Below are positions 36,901 through 47,092 of a stretch of DNA of 64,000 nucleotides, one piece after another; positions within the stretch are counted from its first letter, which is position 1; each line of letters opens with the position of its first letter. The notes under the pieces were generated by a model, which saw only the letters and a program-made list of their open reading frames with translations, was not told the DNA's origin and did not search any database. Position numbers and translations under genes: made by a program. The DNA is taken from NCBI GenBank assembly GCA_022376465.1, contig JACDTU010000003.1:372001-436000 (forward strand), read 5' to 3'. Origin of the DNA: Cubamyces lactineus (Eukaryota > Basidiomycota > Agaricomycetes > Polyporales > Polyporaceae).

Positions 36901-39231
36901 TAACACCCTGCGCCGACTGGAGGAAGCCAGGGCTCGCGGGGAAGACCTTGAGGCGCAGATCCAGGCGGCACGAGCCGAGAGCGATCATGTCAAGCGTGCT
37001 CTGGTGGAAGCAGGCAAGGAGAAGGATCGTCTCCTTCGTGCTCAAGCCTCGGAACACGACCGGCAATTGCGCGACCACATTGCAGAGGCGGACGGGGACC
37101 GCGCTGTCCTTGAGCACCAATTCTCTGAGCTCCGTGCGGCTTTGGAGGACATGGAACGACAACTGAAGGATGCGCGGGCGCAGGCTGAGATGGCGAACGC
37201 TGACGCTGTGGGCCTTCGCGAGGAGCTACAGCGGGTCGAGCATGAGCTGCGGGATGCACGGCGGGATGAACGGGCCGTACGAGAGGACTTACGCGCCGGA
37301 CGGGCGTCTCAGTCTGAATACGAGCACCGACTCGAGGAAAGCGAGCGGCTCGTCGCCCAGTTGCTTGACGTCGCACTGGCGTTCCGTAACGCTCATGTGA
37401 AGGCACTGTCCGCCGTGCAGGCCATGGTCACCCACCCTGGGAATAGGAACTCGGTCGCGACAAATCTGGCAGACTCGACGCACAGCAACGGCCGACACTC
37501 CATCGTGCCTCATTCTGGCGAGCCTCTACCTATCGACCCTTCGGACCCGGTTGGTGCGCTCGAGGCCTTACGTGCGTTTGACCACGACCACTTCCTAGAA
37601 GCCATTGGCAAGGCGGGCTCGACGATCCGTAAATGGCAGAAGCAGTGCAAAGACTATCGCGAACGCGCGAAGGGCAAGATATCGTTCAGGAACTTCGCCA
37701 AAGGCGACCTCGCCCTCTTCCTCCCCACTCGCAACTCTGTCTCGAAGCCCTGGGCCGCGTTCAACGGTGAGTCTGGGCATAGCCAAAAGTGTGATCGGCG
37801 TTTTCGTTCAGGTCCCTGACGTCCGATAATTCTCCCCGGCGATGATTGCGTCCCTTTTCCGCACAGTGTCTTTCCCACACTATTTTCTGCAAGCCACAGG
37901 CCACTTGGCAGAACAGTTGAAGACGCGAGAATGGATTGTGGCACGTATCACTTCCATCACAGAGCGTGTGGTAGACCCCAAGGTACGTTACACGGGCGCC
38001 TTCATTGAACGGAAGCTTGAGAACACCTCCGAGTCTAATTCTTCTTCTGTTCCTTGGCGTGACTTCCCAGGATCCAAGCACGAACCCGTACGGCCTGGGC
38101 GACGGTGTCAAGTATTACATGCTCGAGGTCGAGGACTGGACGCAGCCGTCGTACTCGTCAAAGAGTCGCGCCTCTTCCAAGAAACTTACAGCGGCCGAAA
38201 GGCCGTCGGAGCCGTCCCCTCCGCTCTCTCCACCCGCCGAGGCCTCGCCGATACCAGCAGGCCCGCCGGAGCCAGAGGTAGAGGAGTCTTTCAGCGCTAC
38301 CCGTCCGCCCACCTCGCGTTTGTTTCCACGAACTCCACGGACACGGTCGAATTCTTCCCCAACGGCTGGACCATCTTCATTGTCTCGCCTTCTAGCGCAA
38401 GCCGGTCCTGCGGAACAAACGATGCCAGCGCCAGCGCCAGAAGAAGCTGTTCCATCATCGTCCCCGCCTCCACCCCCACGTCCTGCGACACCATCTCAGA
38501 GCCCCGGGAGCCCCAAGCTATCTCCAACTGTCTCTCCCGCAGCTTCCCCGCCACCGCCTCCAGCATCTCCGACGCGTCCCAGCACGAGTTCACAAGCCCA
38601 AAATAGCCACGTCCCCGCCCAACCGTCGCCTCTCCGTCCTGGGTCCCGTGCCTCCCGTGCATCGTCGCGGTTCTCCGGAGGCAAGATCCCTTTCGGCGCC
38701 TCATCCGGCGCGGCCGCAAAGGCGATGCCTACGACTGCCATCTCAGAGCAGGCTGTGTCGACGCTGGCGTCGACGCCCTCCTCAGGCACAGGCTCTGGTT
38801 CCGGCTCAGATACGGTTGGCATGCCCGGAGCGCTCGCAGGGTCGTATGTTCCGTCGCCGGAGGACTCGCCTACGGGTGGTATGGCGAGCCTCTTCTCCAA
38901 GACGCAGGAGCGACGTCGGACGACTTCACATTCTGTGTCACTCTCGCGCGGCTCTATTGGGGCACTGCCGTCGTCTGCGACGACATCCTCGAGCACCCTT
39001 GCTGGGCTTGGTCTCGGGGCCGGGGTGACTGCAGGTCCGTCGGCCACCAGTCGCCTTGCAAGTTTCGCCGGGAGCTGGGGCATCGGGTTTGGACGCAGGA
39101 AGAGGGCCGAGCTGTCCGATGGCGGACAGTCCGAAAGCAGCTCCTCCCCGTCCAAGTCTGCGTCCCCTGGCGCACGCCCGCCAGGCAACTCGAGCCCGAT
39201 ACCAGAGTCGCCGCCGCCGACGTCGGACTGA
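33984..39231 (+). CDS. ATG11: Autophagy scaffold protein Atg11
   Basis: Atg11 is the large coiled-coil adaptor that links cargo receptors to Atg1 in selective autophagy. Exon 1 (from 33984) encodes MIQLCRAEDGTIVQLDASLW. After an intron of about 300 nt come LDHYLSEKTGIPPEAIWAYL and SDGRPLRSDNVRDL, a ubiquitin-like N-terminal fold, then TIYIFNKAFLSMDVEHVLHE. A helical domain follows with SSYLQTATSHLEQINYVVNC and LLAGLDADLEIVARVKVHRE. From 36476 to about 37400 there is a long coiled coil (QLQELRQQKAEEDATHERNR and onward). The C-terminal claw domain is ISFRNFAKGDLALFLPTRNS, KPWAAFN, then PHYFLQ and REWIVARITSITERVVDPKD across short introns, with YYMLEVEDW closing it. Another 360 residues of Pro/Ser-rich sequence follow to the stop at 39231, far beyond where yeast Atg11 ends. 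The gene has about 12 exons and a product near 1,250 residues. Confidence 0.85.
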
Positions 39232-40967
39232 CATAGAGCATGTCGCACCGACATTACTGCACACCGATCCTTTCCGTTTCTGTACATCACGCTCTCTTTG
39301 CTACGCTGCTCATCTCGCTTTAGTCTAGTAGGAAACTCCGGAATCTGTAGATTTGCCCATTGCTCACAATCGTTTGGATCGCTCGTCTGCATCTTCGCGT
39401 GTATATTAAACTGCTTGTCCCCCTGTCTGCTTTTTTGCGTTTCCGTGATTCTGGAAGCCGCCGCATCATCGAGCAACGAGAGAGCGGTCGTGAGGCAGCA
39501 ATAGTGGCTCACAAGCCTAGGGGCCTTACGTCCCTCTCCGCAGGTTTCTCCGTGTGAATTTGACCAGAGGGAGCGCTCGTGGTAGTAAATACTCCGAGGC
39601 CGCTCCCCGAGGCTGCGATCGTGAACGCTGCGCGACTAGGCCGGCGGTGGCGCAGGGCGTTCACTCTTGGCCGCGGAGTTTCTCCAGTATTTCTGCGGCA
39701 GGGTACGAGCGAGGGGAGGATCAAGACAATGCGGCGGCGGGGGAGACGATGGTTGGTCGATTATCGTCGCGAAATTGAAGCTTGTTGTCCTTCACAGAGC
39801 ATGACATGGACATGCTGTACAGGCACCGAGCGATGGGTGTTGTTGCGGCTTCTATGCTTGGTTAGGGTGAGCAGGTGAGCGTGCTGGAGGGATACACAGT
39901 TTGATCGGGAGGTGGTGGCGGACCGTGTGGGTGGGCGGGACGGCCGGCTTGGAAAGGTAACCCGACGGTCCGCCATGCGGCTTGTGATCTTGGTGCGATC
40001 TCACCGTTATTTTCTCGCACAGAGCACCTGTCCTCCTCCAGCCCGACACATTGTGTCTTGGTGCGCCTGTGAGAGGCGTGGGGCTCCGTACGCCGACAAC
40101 GCGTGTGTACCTGACCCCAGGCGGCCCCGTGGGGTGGAAAACATTCCTGCCGCGCCGAAGGCGGAATCATTCTTGATAGCCATTTTGGGACGGGTGTTGA
40201 TCAGATCAATCGCGTCCCTTGGCGCCCGGCAACCGCACGGCTGCTTCGTCCTCTTCCCAGTTTTCGCGCAACGTTCGTCTCAGGCCGCACCTTCTTTGAC
40301 CCGTATTCGATGCCAAATGTTTGCACGGATACCGCCAGATAATAATCCACATCCCTCATTAAATGTGTCCATGCAGTGGTGGGTCGTAACGTCGGGTCCG
40401 ACGCAGGGTCGGAGCATATCACAAGCTCCCAGCAGGGCGCCGACGGGCGCTTAGCAGCGACAAGATCCTGAAGCACAATCGCAACGAGCGTCGGGCTCAT
40501 GCGAACAGCGGACCCCTTTCGGCACCTGCTTAATTTCCTATCACGCGAAGACATTCGTACGTTTGAGCAGCTGAATCTCGGAAAGAAGCCCTAGCGTCAT
40601 TGTCGACTGTGCTTGCCGGTTCACGTCTAGCGCAGGGGACAGTTGGCGAACCCCTCGCAAACTGGACGCGGGAGAGGTTCCTCGATGGCGTGGAGGCGTT
40701 CCTGGCCAGATCTGTCCGGGTCTTCGACAGACGGCCTCAGCCAATGAGCTCCGCGGGTCGAGTGCGGGGCAATCAAACGAGCGGGGAAACTGGAGAATCT
40801 CTGGAGAAACGTCCACATTTGCTGTCCACCATAGTCACCTGGCCCCTCCGTTCCCTCTTTCGTGATCAGTTCTCATATAAAGCCTCCACACTCCTTCGTT
40901 CCGATCCTCCAGCTTCTCCCAGCTCGTCCCTTGTTCCCGACACCGAGTCTTCTTGCGCCAGCTCATC
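39232..40967. other. Intergenic, ATG11 3' side and sugar transporter promoter
   Basis: No gene is supported in these 1.7 kb; open frames are short and present equally on both strands. The right end is the upstream region of the sugar transporter. I looked for zinc-finger, transposase and tRNA signatures and saw none. Confidence 0.45.
40876..40882 (+). promoter_or_regulatory. TATA box of the sugar transporter gene
   Basis: The heptamer tataaag lies 92 bp upstream of the ATG at 40968, within a C-rich leader, the usual arrangement for a regulated fungal transporter gene. Confidence 0.55.
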
Positions 40968-43063
40968 ATGGCCGTCGGTCCCGCTGCCACTGTTGGCAAT
41001 TCTGCCGATGGGTTCATTCACCTCGTGGACCCTAACAGGAAGTGGTACAACAACAAGAGGTATGTTCTTCACCTTGCATCACACCGGACACGAGTATCCT
41101 CATCACGACGACCTCGCAGGCTCATCATCCTCCACGCATGGCTCGTCCTACTGTAAGCACTATCCCGCCCACCCGCAGCCACAGTTCGGAGATTAATGGC
41201 CTTGCTTTCTCAGGCTCATCACCGCCTCCACCAACGGTTACGACGGCAGTCTGATGAACAGTCTGCAATCCATGGGCCAGTGGACGGACTTCTTCCACGA
41301 TCCCCAGGGCGGCACATTGGGTTTGCTCAACGCCATCCAGGTGAGCGCGCTCGATCGCTAGCAAGCGTGCGAACTGGATAACTGACTGCGGTACTCAGAA
41401 CATTGGATCCCTGGCCGGCTATCCCTTCGCGCCATACCTTTCTGATGGCATCGGCCGTCGTCCCTCAATCTGGATTGGCGCAGTGTGCATGTTGGCGGGT
41501 GCTGCGTTGCAGACCGCCTGCATGAACATCCACCAGTTCATTGGCGCTCGGTAAGTGTGGCGGGTGTTCTCTGAGAGGTCGCGTTCTCACAGGCTGTCAG
41601 GTTCTTGCTCGGTTTCGGTCTGAGCATTGCCTGTGAGTGTGCTCGCATCTAGGTGACGTTTGCACGTTGCTCATGAGATGGCGATAATTTTAGCGAACGC
41701 CGCACCCATGCTGGTTACGGAGGTCTCTTACCCCACCTACCGTCCGCAGTTCACCTCCCTCTACAACACCCTTTGGTACTCCGGTAACATCATGTGAGTA
41801 GGAGGCAAGCATGAATTGAGTACGGGCCTAACTTCCGTACAGCGCTTCATGGACGGCCTTCGGTACTGCCAACATCAACAACCACTGGTCATGGCGTATT
41901 CCTTCCCTCCTCCAGGCCATTCCCTCCGTCTTCCAGTTCTTCCTCATTTGGTTCGTGCCCGAGTCACCGCGTTACCTCATCAGCAAGGGAAAGGACAAGC
42001 AGGCGCTGCACATCCTTGCGTACTACCATGCAGACGGTGATGAACAGGACCCGCTTGTCCAGTACGAGTTCCAGGAGATCAAGACTGCCATCCGCATCGA
42101 CCAAGAGAGTGAGTGTACCCCTTCTCCTACTCTTGATAACGCAATCTCTGACGACGCGTCGTCTTGTAGCCCAGAAGAACGTCGGTTGGAAGGCCCTCGT
42201 TGCCACCAAGGGCAACAGGAGGCGTATGCTGATCATCGTCGCGATCGCGTGGTTCTCGCAGTGGTCCGGCAACGGTCTCGTCTCGTACTACCTCAACAAG
42301 GTCTTCGACACGATCGGCATCACGGACCACTCCATCCAGCTGCTCATCACCGGTATCCTCGCCATCTGGAACTTGTGCTGGGCTGTCTTTGCATCGTTCC
42401 AGGTCGAGCGCTGGGGCCGTCGGTTCCTGTTCCTCACCTCGGCGTCGGGCATGCTCCTGTTCTTCACGCTCCAGACGATCTGCTCGGCGCAGTATGCGAT
42501 CCACAAGACCCAGTCTGCGGCGCATGCCGTTATCGCGTTCATCTTCCTCTTCTACGCGTTCTACGAGTACGTCACATTTTCCTGACAGTGTTTGTGGTTT
42601 GGTGTTGACCGGTTCGATTGTGCAGCCTTGCTTTCACGCCCCTGATCGTGTCCTACACGCTCGAGATTCTGCCGTACTCGCTCCGTGCAAAGGGCTTCAA
42701 CGTGTTCAACTTCACGATCTCCGTCGCGCTCATCTTCAACCAGTACGTCAACCCCATCGCGCTCAAGAACATCGCGTGGAAGTACTACGTGCGTATCTCT
42801 CTCGTGTTCCTTCCCCCTATCTCGGCATGTCCTGACCGCACGTCGATACGATACAGATCGTCTACTGCGCGTGGCTCGCGTTCGAGCTCGGCTTCCTGTA
42901 CTTCTTCATCGTCGAGACGAAGGGCCGGACGCTCGAGGAGACCGCCGCGCTGTTCGACGGCGAGGAGCTCACGCAGCTCCAGCAGGCCACCGCGGCCGTC
43001 GTCTCCGAGGTCCGTCACGAGGACTACGACGAAAAGAGCTCCGACCCGGGCCTCAAGGCCTGA
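40968..43063 (+). CDS. MFS sugar transporter (hexose/lactose permease-like)
   Basis: This is a proton-coupled sugar porter of the fungal sugar transporter family (TC 2.A.1.1), about 530 residues with 12 expected TM segments. Exon 1 begins MAVGPAATVGNSADGFIHLV. The spliced protein shows TASTNGYDGSLMNSLQSM in TM1, GRRPSIWIGA between TM2 and TM3, GARFLLGFGLSIA, the PESPRYLISKGK motif after TM6, QWSGNGLVSYYLNKVFDTIG in TM7, ERWGRRFLFL and the C-terminal FFIVETKGRTLEETAALFDG. All family signatures are present (GRR, PESPR, ETKGRTLEE). Eight or so introns of 50-65 nt interrupt it. The tail is acidic and ends at 43063. The NGYDGSLMN and QWSGNG motifs resemble the branch that contains lactose/cellobiose permease homologs, so a hexose or disaccharide substrate is likely, but the exact sugar cannot be read from sequence. 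Confidence 0.9.
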
Positions 43064-45964
43064 GCTCCTTCCACCTCTCCTCTCTTCCTCTCTCTCTCCC
43101 TGTTCTTGGAGTGCTGCGGCGCCTGGTGCTGGGCGCGTGGAGGGCAAACGGACGCGACGGCCGGTCGCGATTGTAACGATACGTTCACGCACGCAGATAT
43201 CACCATCTTCTCCCTCCCCTCCTCTCTTCCCGCCTCTCGTCTCCCGTCTCCTCGATTACCAACGCACGCGTCATGTTGCTCATGTTCATGTTCATGTCGG
43301 ATTCGGATTCGAAGCATCTTATTGGCTTGGGAACGTGTATATTATGACCCTCCTCCCTCCTCTATCCTCCTCTTCAATGCCCCTTACTGCGCCCACTTAT
43401 CCCCTCCCCCTCGTTCCTGCCCTTTCTCACCCTACCCTCTCCCTCCCGGGACGGCGACGCACGACGGGCACGGGGGCGAGGGCGGTTGTACATTATAACG
43501 CAATGTGTCGTCGGACGAAACCTTACCATCGCTCGATATAGTCCTACAATACATCATTTCCTCCTCCTCATGAGCCCTCTTCGAATTCGCGTCCTTATCA
43601 GTGTGGCGTGGAGTGACGCTCGTGCGCTCATCAGGCGGCGTTCGGTGAATGAGTTTGGGGGAATAGGAGGTACGCGGTTTGTATGGAGGAAGGAAGGAAG
43701 CCTTTCGATAGAGTGGAGCCTCTGCCAGGCCAGTGAACTAGGGAATTTGAACGGCGGTTGTAGTGGATCAATGCATTGGTAGTGGTACAGGCACAATCGG
43801 CGACTGCCTCTAGTACTAGTACTACCGCCGGGGATGCAAGATGTCGACGTCAACGTCGACGACGTAGTGGTGTACATACGCGGTACGCCATCGAACCCGA
43901 GATGCACACTGCATGCACACACGGCTCCCGGCCAGTCTGAGCTGCATTGACTCGAGGCATCCAGGAGCGCCTTACTGCGGAGGCACGGGATACGCACACT
44001 CTCAAGGTATAGTAGTCAGAAACGGTAGCGACTCATTTCGAGCTATCGCGGGTGACAAATACGAACGAATTGTCAGGCCGCATCGTACGACCGTCGAGGT
44101 ACTCTCCGTTACTCAGTCTGAGAGAGAGCGTCCCCGTGCTATCCCAACAAGGCACAACCTTTCCCATTGACGGGGCAACGGGGCAGCGGGGGGTGCACAC
44201 CGCACAGCACATACAATCGTTATCGCGAGCACGGGGTCGCGACGGGCAGCCCGTCGCGGCGTGTCCAAAAATCGTGCAGGTCACAGTGGACAGCACGTCC
44301 AAGCTCAGGCTCAGGCTCATTGTGTACCCACGGTATTGAAAATGAATGAAGCTCAATGGTATGGGGAATATACCCTTTGAATGATTCGAGTGAGGACGCC
44401 TGACCGTTACGATGCCCTGTGTGAGAGACGGAAATCACCATGAAGGGCTCCGCCGGCACGACACATCGGTAGACCATTGAACTCCTCAGCAGACCATTCG
44501 TTCATCCTTTCTATGGCAGATCCCCACACGCGCTTCAGCGATTCACGCTTGTGCAGCATGACAGCGAAGACTAACTTAAGCAAAGACTCGGGTGGTCGCA
44601 CGTGTCCCCGACACGGCCGTTATGGCCACATCCCCGCGTGCACCCGTCAGACGCATATGCGTATGAAGCATCAGAGAGCCACGATAGAACAGTCTTGCGC
44701 GGCGGGCGTCCCGGTGGTACTGGAGGTACGATAGTAATGCCTGACGCCGCTGCCAGTGAAACGGTGGATGTCGCAGTGCTGCTGCGTATGATGGATGAGA
44801 AGGTGGTTCGCGCACTGCGGAGAATCAAGCTCCAGAGTAGGAACGCACTTCGTAAGCGTACGGTGAGAGTTGAGGGGCCAGCGTCGTGTCGCGGCGTTGG
44901 ACGGACATGCCGATACACACCGCATGCACCCACCCCTGACACACACGGGGACCCTTGGAGAGCGAGGTGGTTAGCTGACATATGACACGGACGTGTGGCA
45001 TTATCTGCTTCGTCTTCCGTACACACGCGTGTGAATGTTGCACTATACGCGACCCCGGACCTGCTCGAAAGGGACATAAAGAAGGAGCGTGAACGCGGGA
45101 TGGCACGGAAGTTGTAGCTGTACTTCTGACTCAAGGGTATGATGCAAGCGGACGGGCGGTGGCCGCCCTTCGACGTCAACGTTGACGTTCAGATGTTGGA
45201 TGCCGGGCGCAAATGAGCAGACTGAACGGCTGGTCATTCATGGGCGTCATGCACTCCGTCGGCTAGAGAATCAGATGCATGGAGTTGCAGCCCTCCTTAC
45301 ATTATACACCGCCCCGCATGTGCAAGTCCCCACGGAAGAAACCAATGGCAAGAAGCCGTCCTGTCGTGATCAGTGACACAACCCACATACCATTCAACCC
45401 GTACTGCTTCTCGCCCGACACGCGTTCTCACGCGGTGTGCCCGCGAGAATACGAAGAGGTCAGCTGGCAGCAGGTGTGGTCCTCCCACGGCATGGAGAGC
45501 CACCGATGGAACTTACTGTTACTGAAGAGTCAATTGTACAAGCAACGCCAGGCTCAGGCTGACGTGCTTCGAAGAGACGCTCGCGAGGCACCGATGGAAC
45601 TCGACATACCCGAGACTCGAGCCTCGACGGTGCGACGTCTATGGATCGCAAGCGACTCGCATGGACAGAGATCGCAAGCGACTCGCATGGACAGATACGA
45701 GAAACGAGCTAGAAGATGTTCCAGCTGTCAACCGGTGGTTTGGTATCTTGCCGGTAGCGTATACTCGGGAATGGAAGAGCCGGTCAATACGGTACTTATG
45801 CGCGTCGCCGCACCTGCCCATGGCACTGTTCGCGATGAGATAATCTCTAGGTTGGTACGGTTGAGATTTTGTGGTGCCCAACAAGGGCCTGTCGCCCGTA
45901 GCGGCCGCTGCAGAGACAGCCATCTCAAACTGCTTATAACTGCATTTGTTGAGGGCACTTGTAT
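43064..45964. other. Gene-poor 2.9 kb with palindromes and a 26-bp tandem repeat
   Basis: No gene is confidently supported. 43070-43480 is CT-rich 3' sequence of the sugar transporter. A plus-strand frame at 45279-45974 stays open for 231 codons but has no recognisable domain and runs into the tRNA gene. Two related palindromic sites centred on GACGTCAACGT occur near 43848 and 45174. A frame at 44602-44985 includes a regular helical-looking segment (VDVAVLLRMMDEKVVRALRR), also unassigned. Confidence 0.4.
45644..45695. repeat. Perfect tandem duplication of a 26-bp unit
   Basis: The unit starting gatcgcaagcgactcgcatg is present twice head to tail without mismatch (45644-45669 and 45670-45695). 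It is not a multiple of three, so it would shift any frame running through it, which argues against strong coding constraint here. Confidence 0.9.
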
Positions 45965-46036
45965 AGCAACTTGACGCAGTGGAAGCGTGCAGGGCTCATA
46001 ACCCTGAAGTCCCTGGATCGAAACCAGGAGTTGCTA
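45965..46036 (+). tRNA. Initiator tRNA-Met (CAT)
   Basis: A 72-nt cloverleaf with a 7-bp acceptor stem AGCAACT/AGTTGCT and A1:U72. The anticodon stem-loop is CAGGG CTCATAA CCCTG with three consecutive G:C pairs next to the loop. The T-loop is ATCGAAA rather than TTCGAAN. These three features identify the eukaryotic initiator, not the elongator. A T-rich Pol III terminator follows within about 10 nt. An identical copy lies at 58859-58930 on the other strand. Confidence 0.95.
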
Positions 46037-46265
46037 ACCTTATTTTCTTTTCCCTTTTTTCGTCCCAATGCTACGTCATCACGGGCGCCAAATGAGAAGG
46101 CCGATGGCTGTCAACATGGTTGTGTGAACACTTGCTGTGAATCGCCGTGTACTTTGTACCGTACCACATACCTCCTTAGAAAGCGACGATGAATAACCCT
46201 CAAAGCATGGCAAGTGAACGAAGCTGAGAAAATGTACGTGTGTATGGTTGCCTGACTGACGAACA

Positions 46266-46582
46266 TTGCAGCTCTTGGGCTGGGGCAGTCTGCTTGCGGC
46301 TGCCGGCGTGAGCTACTACTACGCACGTAAATCGATCAACGAACGGCGAGCCCTGCAGGAAGCTCGGGGACAGCGGCCGTCGGAGAAGCTTGATTGTAAG
46401 CAACGTCATTTTCTGAGCATCACATCGTCGTATGTTGGTCAGTCTGACTTGGGGGATGACATGATACAGGGCGCGAGAGAATTGACCGGGAGGAAAAGAA
46501 GCTGGAATCTGGCGGCGGCGGCGGTCCCTCTGCGACATCGACAGCCGTCGAAGGGCGGAGTGCGGAGAAAGGACCGTCATGA
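46266..46582 (+). CDS. DUF4748-like small membrane-anchored protein (5' exon unresolved)
   Basis: The visible exons encode LLGWGSLLAAAGVSYYYARK, a single TM segment, then SINERRALQEARGQRPSEKL. An intron runs from gtaagcaacg near 46396 to gatacag near 46469. The next exon completes DWRERIDREEKKLES with a Gly-rich end and stop at 46580-46582. The order TM helix, SINERR, RPSEKLDW is that of short basidiomycete and ascomycete proteins with the DUF4748 domain, usually predicted mitochondrial. The acceptor just before 46269 implies an upstream exon; the likely start at 46190 (MNNPQSMA) leaves a phase mismatch with the nearest donor, so the exact 5' end is open. Expected length is about 85 residues. 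Function is unknown. Confidence 0.6.
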
Positions 46583-47092
46583 CCATCATCCAGCTGCATG
46601 TAGCAGACACGCTCTGATTCCACCCATGTTTTTTTCTGTCATGCGTACTAATAGCCGCGTATATTACCCTGCGACGGCCTACCCATTCGAACTCATAGCA
46701 ACAGCCGCTCCGAGATGCCGGTCTTTCGGTTCGAGCGAGTTCTGTGTTGTGTGGCGTTGTGGGGAAGCGGTTCCGAGCGTGGCCGCGACAGGAGGTGTCG
46801 TAGGAAGCGACCCGAAAAAGGCAGGTGTAGTAGAAACCTGTGGTTTGTGCAGAAGATCGACGGGGGCATGACAGCGTTTGCGCGAGTGACGGGCCATTCG
46901 CTCCTCCACATTGGCATTTCCCTTCACCCACACTTTTTGCCGATTGCGTATTCGACTCGGGCAGACTTTGCTCATCGCTCGCCGTCGCATCTTGTCCTTC
47001 GACCACCACCCCACCTCAACCCGGTACGTTCAGCTGCATTTATGTTTTTGCTTGCCTTACCCCGCGTTCACAGGTTGCGCTTCCAGTATTCA
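46583..47092. other. Upstream region of the C2H2 gene
   Basis: No separate gene is seen. The plus strand is open through this stretch in frame with the following gene, but its composition (Cys/Arg/Trp-rich, no motif) and a plausible intron acceptor (ttcacag near 47073) suggest a leader and 5' UTR intron. Confidence 0.4.

Noticed and set aside
38297..39512. Minus-strand frames opposite the ATG11 tail
   Set aside because: Shadows of the Pro/Ser-rich codons; no motif or splice logic.
45279..45974. 231-codon plus-strand frame
   Set aside because: It runs into the tRNA-Met gene, contains a frame-breaking 26-bp tandem duplication and has no domain I know.
46715..47092. Upstream extension of the C2H2 gene by 126 codons
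   Set aside because: The extension has no conserved segment and contains a plausible intron acceptor, so MSKARRTK at 47093 was preferred.
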